In this document: in pieces, positions 26,487-35,368 of the stretch | Layout: each line of letters starts with the position of its first letter | Position numbering within the stretch: the first letter of the stretch is position 1 | Origin: Streptomyces durmitorensis | Lineage (GTDB): Bacteria; Actinomycetota; Actinomycetes; Streptomycetales; Streptomycetaceae | Direction: 5' to 3' | Length of the DNA: 64,000 nt | Assembly (NCBI RefSeq): GCF_023498005.1 | Contig: NZ_CP097289.1 | Coordinates: forward strand, 9,651,410 to 9,715,409 | Made by a program: the position numbers and the translations under genes | Notes under the pieces: model-generated | Database searches by the model: none | Told to the model about the DNA's origin: nothing | Seen by the model: only the letters and a program-made list of their open reading frames with translations

Positions 26487-27074
26487 CTATGCCGGACGGA
26501 GGGTGAGCGACCAGGGCACCAGGCAGTCCACCTCGATCAGTCCCGGTCCTGGAATGACGACCTTCCCGCGGAAGGGCCCGGTCCCGACGGACTGCAGCTC
26601 CGCCCGCTTCCCCTCCGTGCCTCTGGCGGGCGATCGGCGGCTGGGAAGTGCGCGGTGGTACAGCCGCGCGTACCCCTTCCCGTGCACCTCGAAGACGGCC
26701 GTCGCGCCGCCGCCCTCGTACAGGAGCACGTCTGGGTGCTTCCCGGCCGCTGTCTCCTTCAGCCCGCGGCAGGTGTCGGAGGAGCGGAAGCCGGCTTTCC
26801 AGCGCGGTTTGCTCTTGCGGCTGCCGGGGTCGACGGCGATGTGTGTGTACTGCCGTGGGATGACGGCGCGTGCGCGTTCCCGGCTGAAGGAGTTGACGGT
26901 GCACAGCATGTCGCCGCGCGCCAGGGTGTCCGGGGTGTCGACCAGGCCGTAGACGTAGAGCGCCCCGTAGAAGTTGCTCTTGATCTCCAATACGGTCGCC
27001 GTCCCGCCCGGCACGTGCAGCACCGGTACGGTTCCGTCGCCGCGGCCCTTATGCGGTAGCGCGATCTCGTCCAT
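26487..27074 (-). CDS. Hypothetical protein
   Basis: A 195-residue protein starting MDEIALPHKGRGDGTVPVLH with ATG at 27072-27074. It has no signal peptide or membrane helix. The sequence alternates beta-like strands (ATVLEIKSNFYGALYVYGLV, then AVFEVHGKGYARLYHRALP), suggesting a compact beta-rich domain. The family is not recognised. It starts within the degenerate 3' end of the integrase gene and has no obvious ribosome-binding site, so it may have been part of an integrative element. Confidence 0.55.
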   Translation of the reverse strand: MDEIALPHKGRGDGTVPVLHVPGGTATVLEIKSNFYGALYVYGLVDTPDTLARGDMLCTVNSFSRERARAVIPRQYTHIAVDPGSRKSKPRWKAGFRSSDTCRGLKETAAGKHPDVLLYEGGGATAVFEVHGKGYARLYHRALPSRRSPARGTEGKRAELQSVGTGPFRGKVVIPGPGLIEVDCLVPWSLTLRPA

Positions 27075-27110
27075 GACGTACGAGTGTCGACGGTCGAGGG
27101 CACGGCGGGA

Positions 27111-28161
27111 TCACGCTTTTGTGCACGGTTCGTACAGCTCCCGCCACACGGAGGCGGGAGCGGGCCAGCAGCATCGGAGTGGAGGTGCCGTCTTCCGCGT
27201 CGTGCGTCAGGGCACTGTGCCGGAGCCGGTGCAGGGTCCAGCCGTCCAGGTCCTCGATGTCCTCGGGTGAGGCGAGCGGGTTGGCCAGCAGCCGGGTGTT
27301 CTCCTCGAAGATCTCCTCAGCGCGGCGGTAGGAGAGCCGGGCTCGTCCGGTCTCCGGGCACACGTCGAGCGTCGGCGTTCCGGCCGGGGCCTTGCGGTCG
27401 GTGAGAAACAGTGGGCCGCGAGTGCGGCGGGCGATCAGGCGGGGCAGGAGTTGGGCGGTGCCGGACTGCCAGTGAATCCACTCGGTCGCCCCGCCCTTGG
27501 CGGTGATCTTCCCGCGTTTGTCCTGCGGGTACAGGTCTTCCACGTTCAGGCACAGCACCTCGTCGGCCCGTGCGGCGGGCTCGTAGAGCATCTTCCACCG
27601 CGTCTTCTCCCGCAGCGCCACGTCCAGCCGCCACAGAGCGGCGATCTGGTTCTCCGCCAGGGCCTTGGTGCGGTCCGGCGGTGCCGGCCGCCGCTCGATG
27701 CCGATCGTGGGATCGCCTTCGATCCAGCCTTGGCGCTGCCACCAGCCGATCGCCTTGCGCGCGATGGACAGCTCCCGGTTGACGGTGTCGGCGTCCATCT
27801 CGTCAGCCCTCGCCGCCGCCAGTTCGGCCAGCACCTCCGGCAGCGTCGGGTCGTCGATCGCGGCGACGGGGAAGGCGGGCGGCTTCGCGCCCCGGCGGGC
27901 GGATCCGGTCGGCGCCGGTTCGCCGGCGAGCATCCATCCCCACGTCGTCAGCGAGATCCGGCAGATCCGCGCGAACGACTTCGCGATGCCCGCGCCGGTG
28001 AGGTACCGCTCGACCGCCGCGGTGTACGACGCGGGAGGGGCGGACAGAGGTGCGACCCGAGCACGCGGCAACCGAAGTGCGCCCCCGCTCTCAAGCTCGG
28101 TCACTGGTTCGATCGTCACGCCGTCCCGCCCTTCCGGCGCTGCCGCAGTAAATGCGTACAC
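27111..28161 (-). pseudogene. Tyrosine recombinase (site-specific integrase) with a frameshift before the catalytic tyrosine
   Basis: An integrase with a SAM-like N-terminal DNA-binding domain (AAVERYLTGAGIAKSFARI) and a catalytic domain. The first catalytic Arg is in YEPAARADEVLCLNVEDL and the box II is LHRLRHSALTHDAEDG. The original frame then reads RLRVAGAVRTVHKS and runs on to 27049. A one-base shift near 27156 instead gives ASVWRELYEPCTKA and a stop at 27111-27113, which supplies the missing tyrosine segment (family form ASVRSLxxYxxP). It is therefore a recent frameshift pseudogene of an integrative element, or a sequencing error. Confidence 0.75.
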
Positions 28162-28240
28162 CTCGCCCCGGTGGCCGGATTGGTCCGCCGCAGGTCGCGA
28201 TGATCACGGTAGGGGCTCCGGAATCTCCGATCTGGGGTAC

Positions 28241-29122
28241 TCAGGGTGTCGGTGGAGCGGCGACGGCCCGCAAGGATTGCAGGTTGGCTGCCAGGAAGTC
28301 GTCGAATGTGCGCGCTGGCCGGCCGGTTATATCGCGGACTGTGGTCGTGGTCGTGGCCTGGGATCCGGCGGCGACCTCCTTAACCAGGAAAGCGACATCG
28401 TCGGCAAACCGGGGCGGTAGGCCCTGGGACCTCATGGCGGCGGCCAGAGAGTCGGGGGGCAGTTCCGCACGTCCCACAGGCCGGCCCAGCGCGGACGAAA
28501 CCTTGTCGGCGACCTCGGCGTCAGTGAGCGCCTCAGGGCCGGTGAGGACGAAAGCCTTCTCCTGGGCCAGCGACCCTGCCAGCAGGACGGCCGCGCAGGC
28601 CGCGATGTCATGGCAGTCGATGTGGGCGACGGGAGTGCTGCCGTAACTGCTGATCAGGTTTCCGTCAGAGGTGAACGCTTCCGGCGTGAGGAAGTTCTGC
28701 ATGAAGCCAGCGGGCTGCAGCAGCGACCAGGCGAGACCAGACGCCTGCAGATACTCCTCGATTTCCCCGTGCGCGCCCTGGGAGAGCTTCGCCCCCTGGC
28801 GAGCCTGCCAGACCGACACCTTCACCACATGCGTGATGCCGGTCTCGCGCGCTGCGTCGATCACGGTCTTCTGCTGACGGATCATCGGCTGCTCCCCATC
28901 CACCGGCTGCGCGCCCGCGCTGTTGAGGAACAGCCGGTCCGCGCCGTCAAGCGCTGCGATGATCGAGTTCGGGTCGTCGAAGTCGCCGACGACGAAATCG
29001 CAGCCCATTGCCCGCCCCTTGGCCTCGTCGCGGACCAGTGCCCGAAACGCCGCGCCGGCCTGACGCAGCTGGCCCGCCAAGGACCTGCCGATGGAGCCGG
29101 TGGCTCCCGTTATCAAGATCAT
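28241..29122 (-). CDS. NmrA/SDR-type NAD(P)-binding oxidoreductase
   Basis: A 293-residue atypical short-chain dehydrogenase of the NmrA/quinone-reductase (QorB-like) group. The nucleotide-binding glycine motif ITGATGSIGRSL is at residues 4-15 and FDDPNSIIAALDGADRLFLN forms strand 4. There is no classical YxxxK, as usual for NmrA-like proteins that sense or use NAD(P)H. It faces a TetR gene across 104 bp that holds two copies of an operator-like sequence, a classical arrangement for a repressor and its target. Confidence 0.88.
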   Translation of the reverse strand: MILITGATGSIGRSLAGQLRQAGAAFRALVRDEAKGRAMGCDFVVGDFDDPNSIIAALDGADRLFLNSAGAQPVDGEQPMIRQQKTVIDAARETGITHVVKVSVWQARQGAKLSQGAHGEIEEYLQASGLAWSLLQPAGFMQNFLTPEAFTSDGNLISSYGSTPVAHIDCHDIAACAAVLLAGSLAQEKAFVLTGPEALTDAEVADKVSSALGRPVGRAELPPDSLAAAMRSQGLPPRFADDVAFLVKEVAAGSQATTTTTVRDITGRPARTFDDFLAANLQSLRAVAAPPTP

Positions 29123-29161
29123 GTAATTCCCCTCAACGGGTACGGCGGCCCCCAAAACGGC

Positions 29162-29210
29162 TAACCTGAGGGACCCTCGGAAAGAGTTAACCTGAGGCTT
29201 CCTCGAATTA
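29162..29210. promoter_or_regulatory. Two operator-like boxes between the oxidoreductase and TetR genes
   Basis: TAACCTGAGGGACCCTCGGA (from 29162) and TAACCTGAGGCTTCCTCGAA (from 29188) repeat the same imperfect palindrome, CCTGAGG-N3-CCTCG, 26 bp apart. Both sit in the short divergent intergenic region. They are the likely binding sites of the adjacent TetR protein, controlling both genes. Confidence 0.7.
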
Positions 29211-29226
29211 GCAAGGAGCGAAGAAG

Positions 29227-29841
29227 ATGACCGAGCCCCCGCGCCGCCGGCTGCGTGCCGACGCTCGGCGCAACCGCGATCGCCTCCTGGCCGAGGCCGA
29301 CGCGGTCTTCCGTCAAGAGGGCACGGACGCGCCCTTGGACAGCGTCGCCCGACGGGCTGGCGTCGCGATCGGCACGCTGTACGGCCATTTCCCCAACCGT
29401 CGCGCCCTCGTCGGCTCACTGCTACGCGAACGCAATCAGGCCCTTTTCCAGCACGGGCAGGAACTGCTCACCAGCTCCCCGCCCGCGCAAGCGCTCATCC
29501 GGTGGGTGTACGCGGTAGTCGAGCACGCCGCCGCCTACCAGGGGCTGGCCGCTGTGCTGGCTGACGGCCTGGGTGACCAGGAGTCCGAACTCCATGCCTC
29601 TTGCGTGCGTATGACAGACATCAGCGACCAGCTGATCGCCAACGCCCGAGCGGTCGGCGCACTCCGCCGGGACGTGACCGGCGCCGACATCTTCGCCCTG
29701 ATGAACGCCGCCGCCTGGACCCGCGAGCACTTGCCCCTTGAGCAGGCGGACCGGCTCGTGGCACTGACCATGGACGGCATGTTGACCCGGGCACCGAACA
29801 GGAACACAACGACGAAGCAAGATCGCAGTCAGAACTCTTGA
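29227..29841 (+). CDS. TetR-family transcriptional repressor
   Basis: A 204-residue TetR regulator. The N-terminal helix-turn-helix is RRRLRADARRNRDRLLAEAD to LDSVARRAGVAIGTLYGHFP (residues about 4-57); the all-helical ligand domain follows. ATG at 29227 with AAGGAGCG about 9 bases upstream. It is divergent from the NmrA-type oxidoreductase and most likely represses it and itself through the two boxes at 29162-29210. The ligand is probably an electrophile or quinone-like compound by analogy only. Confidence 0.92.
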   Translation: MTEPPRRRLRADARRNRDRLLAEADAVFRQEGTDAPLDSVARRAGVAIGTLYGHFPNRRALVGSLLRERNQALFQHGQELLTSSPPAQALIRWVYAVVEHAAAYQGLAAVLADGLGDQESELHASCVRMTDISDQLIANARAVGALRRDVTGADIFALMNAAAWTREHLPLEQADRLVALTMDGMLTRAPNRNTTTKQDRSQNS

Positions 29842-30085
29842 CCACCGGCAGGTCAGTCGCTCGGAGAGGCCCCGCGGACAAAGAACCGAAGAACGGTCCC
29901 CTACACCGACCAGCCGTCGCACTCGCCTCGACGCGGCTTCTCAGAGCTACATGCCACCTGGTCGGCTATATGGAGAACAGAGCCGTCGTGGTGTTACCGC
30001 TGGCGTAGAAGTGCAGGACGTCATAGCCAAAGCCGTTGGGTGCGGCTCGTTCTGAGGGAGGGCGACGGCGATAGAGTGCGCCCTC

Positions 30086-30457
30086 GTGAAATACGCTGAA
30101 GAGGCAGGCCGGATCTGGCGGACGTATGTCCCTGAACGGGGGCAGGCGGTCACCGTGCAGGGTGAACTGATCCGGGCCGTGGAGAAGTTGCGCGACGAGG
30201 CTGGCCGTAATGGCAACGTCAACTGGGACGACGGCTTCGAGCGGCTGGTCCTGTTCCTTCGGCGGACTTTGGACGAACCGCTGGTCTTCGATGCATCGGC
30301 GTCCCGAGAGATCGCTGGCGACTTGGCCGTGATCAGCAATCTGGAGGTTCCTGCTGATGACGGGCCCTTCGATCGTCTGACAGATCGTCTTGTGGAATGG
30401 TGCAGGGCTCATCCGGATCCGGTCGCTCATTCACATGACCCGTATCTGCACCGGTAG
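30086..30457 (+). CDS. Conserved hypothetical protein
   Basis: A 123-residue soluble, acidic protein starting at GTG 30086 (VKYAEEAGRIWRTYVPERGQ). It is largely helical and has no known motif. Similar proteins of this length (ERGQAxTVQGELxRAxEKLRxEA) are common in Streptomyces and possibly immunity-like, but no toxin gene is next to it. The ribosome-binding site is weak. Function unknown. Confidence 0.65.
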   Translation: MKYAEEAGRIWRTYVPERGQAVTVQGELIRAVEKLRDEAGRNGNVNWDDGFERLVLFLRRTLDEPLVFDASASREIAGDLAVISNLEVPADDGPFDRLTDRLVEWCRAHPDPVAHSHDPYLHR

Positions 30458-30490
30458 TTGTTCGAGTCCGTGGCGTGAGGGAGCTTGTGA

Positions 30491-32027
30491 TCAAGCCGTG
30501 AGACTGTACTTCTGCTGGGCAGGCCCCGGATAGAGACGTTGGTGCTCGCGCGCGGTGTGGTGGCGCCAGTAGGAATCGAAGTCGCCGTTATCGATCAATG
30601 TGCGGAGTCGGAGGACGGCTTCGGCTCCGTCGAGGCCCCAGCGGGCTCCGGTGATGTCCAGGCGATCGCCGATCAGGTGTCGGCAGGCGCCCTCGATCGC
30701 GCCGGTGGCGATGGGCCAGCCCGCGGCCAGAGCGATGTCGTAGCGGAGCTGGTCGAGGCGGCCGGTCAGATAGCGACGGCAGGTATCGACGGCCTCTCGC
30801 CGGCTGGCCCGGAGGCCGGCCTGGTCGGCTTGGGTGGTCATCTCCTGGGCGGCGCGGTCGGCTTGGCCCGCGAGGATCGTGTTCAGATGGCCGGCGACCC
30901 AGGCATCCGCTTCGGGGTGCCGGGTTTGTGGAAGGCGTGGGCTGCCGTCCAGACGTACTCGGTGACGTGCACGAAGTCGAGGAGCACGTTGATCGTGCAG
31001 CCGCGTCGGGTGACTTCGCGCTGGATCAGGTCGAGTTGGTGGCGGGCGGCGTCGACCAGGACGATCCAGCAACGGTGGTGGCCGGCGTCGCGGGCTTCGG
31101 CCTGGGCGAAGACGTCGGCGATGACCTTCTCGGCCGGGTGGAGGAGGGAGGCGGTGCACCACTTGCGTGTCGCGGCCGGGCCGCGGCGGATCCGACGGCG
31201 GTTGCTGCGGCCGCCGGGCGGATGCGATGGATCACGTCGTGTGGGCGCCGGGGAGTGGGGACGGCGTCGAAGACGCAGGCCACGGAGGCCATCCGCTTGC
31301 GGTTGGGCTTCTCGCCCGGCGTGAGTCGGCTGCGATGTCCGGCCTCGGCGGCGATGCGGGCCTTCTGGGTGGCGGGCCGTAACGCTTCCGGTCGTATGAC
31401 CACGCCCTTGCCGTCGACCTCGATGACCAGCAGGACGTCCCGGCTGCAGGGGACGGGAATGTGCTGTTGGTAGAAGGAGTCGATGTCATTGGAGGCGGCG
31501 GCCACGAGCTGTTCAAGGCGGCGTTTGCCCAGTACTCGTCCGCAGCGTCGCTCGATCGCCGTCTGGGCCTGGTCGAATGAGCCTCGCACCGCCTCGGTCA
31601 CCGCGAGTCGCCGCAAGCCCATCGAGTGCTGGCCCGCGGGAAGCGAGAGCGTCGCATCGGCCGGATGGACATTGGCCATCAACGGGCCCCGATAGGCCAT
31701 GCGTTCCACTCGCACCAGGCCGAACATGCAGGCCAGCCAGCGTGCGTGGCCCGTCTCCCGCCACGGTCGCGGCCGCCCGTCCGAGCCGATCACTCGTGGC
31801 GGCACTTCCCGCCGGGCTGCCTCTTCTTCCCTGCGGGCACGCAGGTCCAGGTGATCTTGCAGTAGCTGCCGCATCAGTTGACGTCCGGCTTGTTCCAGGT
31901 GTTCTTCCAGCTCAGCGTGGGTGAACGACTGGGCCGGCTTGCCTTGCAGGGTGCGTAACAGCGATTCGAAGGCACTGACCGAGCGGGCAAACAGGTCAGC
32001 ACTCACGCTTGTGTCATACGGTTCCAT
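30491..32027 (-). pseudogene. ISKra4-type transposase, multiply frameshifted
   Basis: The start ATG is at 32025-32027 and the N-terminal half is open to about 31170 (VIGSDGRPRPWRETGHARW, VERMAYRGPLMANVHPADAT, LLVIEVDGKGVVIRPEAL with the first Asp, then VFDAVPTPRRPHDVIHRI). After that the family sequence continues in another frame (EKVIADVFAQAEARDAGHHR, CWIVLVDAARHQLDLIQ, LLDFVHVTEYVWTAAHAFH). It returns in a third frame from about 30920 (PEADAWVAGHLNTILAGQAD, ATGAIEGACRHLIGDRLDIT). At least three frame breaks make it inactive. It sits inside a transposon-associated gene whose N-terminal half lies just to its right. Confidence 0.8.
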
Positions 32028-32169
32028 TCCGGGGCTCTTCTCGGCGAGCGTCGATTTGGTTGGCACCTTCGACTCTAGGGAGAAGAGCCCTTCTCTCATG
32101 AGGAGTTGGGCCCCATTGCCGCCTCGCGATGGGCCGGAGTGAACAGGTCCGGACCACCTCCACGATGTC

Positions 32170-32508
32170 CCGGTAGATCTTCGGGAGTGCACTCGTGTCC
32201 ATTCCCGGCCGCCAGTGGGGTACCGCCAGCACCCTCACCATCTGCCGCTCGGTTCCGGCGTACGCAGATGCCCCCTCGGTCTCGTCCGGCCCGACGACTT
32301 CCGGCTCCGCATCCACCGGGGCAGGCGCATCCGCCGACATCTCGGCCATCACCTCGGACACCGTCTCCCGAGCGATGCGCAACCGGTCCAGATTCTCCCG
32401 AGCCTCTTCCAGCCGGCCCGTCACCTCGGCCAGTTGCTCCTCAAGCTCGTCCACCCGCACCCGGGCAGTCGCCTCCCGGGCCTCCAACTCCTTGAACAAC
32501 GAGCCCAT
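32170..32508 (-). pseudogene. Transposon-associated coiled-coil/winged-helix protein, 3'-truncated
   Basis: From ATG 32508: MGSLFKELEAREATARVRVD, a coiled coil to about residue 50 (ELEEQLAEVTGRLEEARENL), a Pro/Glu-rich linker and the start of the C-terminal domain (WRPGMDTSALPKIYRDIVEV). Similarity stops at 32170, where the ISKra4 remnant flank begins. The missing C-terminal winged-helix part of a relative is found as a separate scrap at 54.4 kb. Proteins like this commonly neighbour Streptomyces transposase genes; the function is unknown. Confidence 0.6.
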
Positions 32509-32538
32509 CAGGATCGCCTCCTCCACCACCCACGGGCG

Positions 32539-32930
32539 GGGAGTCGAAGTTCGTGTCGATGAACCGGCGCATCTGCACCCGGTAGAGACGTTGCAGCCAG
32601 CTGCGCAGCCGACGGTAGCCCAAGGCGTCCCTGGCTCCCGCGAAGCGGGCGATCTCGGCTTCCATGGCCTGTGCGCCGGTGTGGACGTCGAGGACGCCGC
32701 CGTCGGCGAAACGCGTCCGGTAAGCCGGATGCAGCGGGATCAGGTCCACGCGGTCGGCGAGCCGTTCGCCCACGGCCGCGAACGCCTCGTCCGCGATGTC
32801 GGGCATGGTCAGGACCGTCGGCCCAGTGTCGATCCGGTACCCGCCCTGTTCGAGGAGACCGGCGCGGCCTCCGGGCACCGCGGCACGTTCCACGACGGTC
32901 ACGCGGCGCCCGGCGCCGAGCCGCCGAGCG
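32539..32930 (-). pseudogene. crtI: Phytoene desaturase (CrtI), internal fragment
   Basis: The minus strand encodes GAGRRVTVVERAAVPGGRAG, LLEQGGYRIDTGPTVLTMPD and YRVQMRRFIDTNFDSP, which is residues about 25-155 of a bacterial phytoene desaturase. The N-terminal FAD dinucleotide motif (GxGxxG) is missing at the crtE side, and everything after FDSP is missing at the other side. The enzyme is therefore destroyed. Its position immediately after crtE fits the crtE-crtI order of Streptomyces isorenieratene clusters. Confidence 0.8.
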
Positions 32931-34179
32931 CGTGAGGCGGGCCGACCGCGGCATCGGGCGCGGCGGCCGCAGGGAGGCCCGCGACGGTGCAGAACAGGTC
33001 CCTCAACGGGGCGGCCGCAGGGCGTGCGGGAGCGGCGCGGTCGAGGTGCCGCACGCTCTGGGCGAGGAGCCGGCGGATCTTGGTCTCGACGGTGTTGCGC
33101 GCGCCGCTGGTCACCAACGCGTCCCGTACGCGCTCCAGGTCGCCCTCCGTCAGTGCGGCGCCGCCGCCCACCCGGGTGTCCAGGAGCCGCAGCACGGCGC
33201 GGCTGCCGGTCGCCTGCGCGCGGGTCCGCGCCACCGCGAGGAGATAGGTGACCTTGCCTTCCCTGATGTCGTCGCCCGAGGGTTTGCCGGTGTGCCGGGG
33301 GTCGCCGAACGCTCCGAGCAGGTCGTCCCTGAGCTGGAAGGCGATGCCCGCGCAGCGGCCGGCCGAGCACAGTGCCCGGGTCGTGCGCCGGTCGGCTCCG
33401 GCGAGAGCCGCGCCGAAGGCCAACGGCCGTTCCACGGAGTAGAGACCGCTCTTGAGCGAGGCCGTCTTGATGGCCAGGGAAGTCGAGCGGGAACCCGTCG
33501 CCTGCCCGTACAGGTCGAGGTACTGACCGGCCACCATCTCCGACCGCATCGCCTGCCAGAGCGCTCGCACCTCGCGCGCCCTGTGCGTCGGGAACTCCGT
33601 GGCAGCCGCCACGTCGTCGGCCCAGGCCAGGGCCAGATCGCCGACCAGGATCGCGGCGCCCGTACCGAACGAAGCGCCTGACCCAGAGGCGTGGGCGCCG
33701 GGCGTGGCCGCGAGGTCCACATGGACGGCGGCCCGGCCACGGCGGACGGCCGAACCGTCCAGCACGTCGTCGTGGACCAGCGCGCACGTCTGGATCAGTT
33801 CGATGCCCGCGGCCAAGCGCAGGGCCGCCCGCACGGAAGCGTCGTCCACCGGGCTACCGCACGCCCGCAGGCCCCACCACAGGAACCGCGAGCGCATGCG
33901 TTTTCCGCCGTCCAGCGTGAAGGCGACGACATGTTCGGCCACGCCCTGGGCGAAGGCCGGGTCGACGACGACCGCCGCGTCGAGCCGCTCCTGGAGGACA
34001 TCACCGACGTCGGCGCCCCACCGCGGCGCCGACGTCGGAGTCGACCGCGGCTGCCGTGTGCGAGGCGCTGGAGCGGCCGCGGCCCGCGGGATGCCGGCCG
34101 AGTGGGTCCTGGACGTGTGGGTCCGAGGAGTGTGGATCAGGGGCGAGTGGCTCCCGTGACAGCAGCTGGACGTTCGCAT
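32899..34179 (-). CDS. crtE: Geranylgeranyl diphosphate synthase (CrtE-type polyprenyl synthase)
   Basis: A 426-residue trans-isoprenyl diphosphate synthase that condenses IPP with allylic diphosphates to make GGPP, the carotenoid/diterpenoid precursor. The first Asp-rich motif is LVHDDVLDGSAVRRGRAA (DDxxD) and the second region is FQLRDDLLGAFGDP, with GGKRMRSRF binding IPP. ATG at 34177-34179 was chosen. The open frame runs far upstream (to about 35667), but that part is low-complexity and antisense to other genes. The C-terminal 30 residues (Ala/Pro-rich) are close to the crtI junction and may be altered. No crtB, crtI, crtU or crtY remains here, so its product may be unused or feed another pathway. 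Confidence 0.85.
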   Translation of the reverse strand: MRTSSCCHGSHSPLIHTPRTHTSRTHSAGIPRAAAAPAPRTRQPRSTPTSAPRWGADVGDVLQERLDAAVVVDPAFAQGVAEHVVAFTLDGGKRMRSRFLWWGLRACGSPVDDASVRAALRLAAGIELIQTCALVHDDVLDGSAVRRGRAAVHVDLAATPGAHASGSGASFGTGAAILVGDLALAWADDVAAATEFPTHRAREVRALWQAMRSEMVAGQYLDLYGQATGSRSTSLAIKTASLKSGLYSVERPLAFGAALAGADRRTTRALCSAGRCAGIAFQLRDDLLGAFGDPRHTGKPSGDDIREGKVTYLLAVARTRAQATGSRAVLRLLDTRVGGGAALTEGDLERVRDALVTSGARNTVETKIRRLLAQSVRHLDRAAPARPAAAPLRDLFCTVAGLPAAAAPDAAVGPPHALGGSAPGAA

Positions 34180-34379
34180 GCTCGGGTCCGAGGGTTCGCG
34201 CGCCCTCGCCGCCGACGACGGGTGGTGGAGCCTCCGCCCGGGTGCGGCGCATCGCGGTTCCTCTCCTGGGGTGCGGTCGGCATGGGGCCACGGCATTGTC
34301 CGTACGACCCTTTCCGTACGGACCCGCCTTGTGGATGCACTTGCCGAGCAAGCACGTGTGAGGAGAGGCGAAGAGACGC

Positions 34380-34559
34380 TCAGAGTCCTACGAGGCGCAC
34401 GATGAAGAACGCCGCTATCAGAGCGGCGCCGATCACGATGAGCGAAAGCCACCACGCCGGGTGCTGCCACACTCCGCCGTCGGGCAGCTCCTGATGAGCC
34501 TCCGCCGTCGAACCCTCGACCGGCGGCATCTCCGTAGGAGGGACATGTGAATCCTTCAT
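34380..34559 (-). CDS. Small membrane protein (DUF6480-like)
   Basis: A 59-residue protein, MKDSHVPPTEMPPVEGSTAE, then a single hydrophobic C-terminal helix (AWWLSLIVIGAALIAAFFIV). The Pro/Glu-rich N-terminus with GSTAEAHQELPDGG and the C-terminal helix match small actinobacterial DUF6480-type proteins as I remember them. AGGAGGG precedes the ATG at 34557-34559. Function unknown. Confidence 0.65.
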   Translation of the reverse strand: MKDSHVPPTEMPPVEGSTAEAHQELPDGGVWQHPAWWLSLIVIGAALIAAFFIVRLVGL

Positions 34560-34755
34560 GGGTCCACTGTCCCGCCACAAGCACCTCCACGCACATCGAA
34601 GACCAGGTCACGCCGGGTCGGACCGGGCAGGTCAGTGCCGCCTCAGCGGGCAGGGCGGACTGCGCCGCGCCGCCAACTGCATTGTCTGGCAGGCGTGTTG
34701 GCCGACGTGTAACGTCCCGCGCGGCGAACCGGCGCCACGAGAGTGAGGACACGTC

Positions 34756-35268
34756 GTGACCAACCCACCGCGTAACCCCTACGACGGCCGCCCCGCGTCC
34801 ACCCCCACCCCCGCGCCCACCCCGGCCGCCCGACGGCGGCCGGCCGTCGCGACGGCCGCCGGGGTCTATTCGATGCTGATCGGCGGGGTCATGGCCTGTT
34901 ACGCCGTGTACACCGGCATCAAGACGTTCGAGTCCGGCTTCGGCCCGCTCATCTGCCTGGTGCTCCTGCTCTTCGGGCTCTCCATAGCGCGCAACGCGTA
35001 CCGGCTCCTCGCGGCCGACGCGGACGGGGCCGAGCGACTGACCATGCAGCTCGGCATCATCGCCGCCCTGTCCGGAGTGGCGATCGGCTCGATGATCGCG
35101 CAGGCCGACTTCAGCACCGACACGGCACAGGCCCAACTCGCTGGCTTCATCAGTGGGTTGATCCTTTCGGTGGTCGCCATCGTCCTGTGCTCGCAGCAGG
35201 GCACGAAGGCGTACGTCGAGGGTGGTGGCCGCTTCTCCGGGCGCGGCAGGCCCGGCCGCATCGGCTGA
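34756..35268 (+). CDS. Membrane protein of unknown function
   Basis: A 170-residue protein, GTG start at 34756 after GTGAGGAC. A Pro/Thr-rich cytoplasmic N-terminus (about 35 residues) is followed by four predicted membrane helices (about 38-58, 65-85, 96-112 and 130-150) and a Gly/Arg-rich tail. No transporter or enzyme motif is visible. It is transcribed in the same direction as the MpaB-type gene 100 bp downstream but seems independent. Confidence 0.7.
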   Translation: MTNPPRNPYDGRPASTPTPAPTPAARRRPAVATAAGVYSMLIGGVMACYAVYTGIKTFESGFGPLICLVLLLFGLSIARNAYRLLAADADGAERLTMQLGIIAALSGVAIGSMIAQADFSTDTAQAQLAGFISGLILSVVAIVLCSQQGTKAYVEGGGRFSGRGRPGRIG

Positions 35269-35368
35269 CGATCCCGGACAAAGAATGCGGTGTCCGTGCA
35301 TCCGAAGTCCGGACGCACGGCGAAGTACCTGTGTGATGGTGAAACAGCAGGGAGCACCGTAGGCCGTC

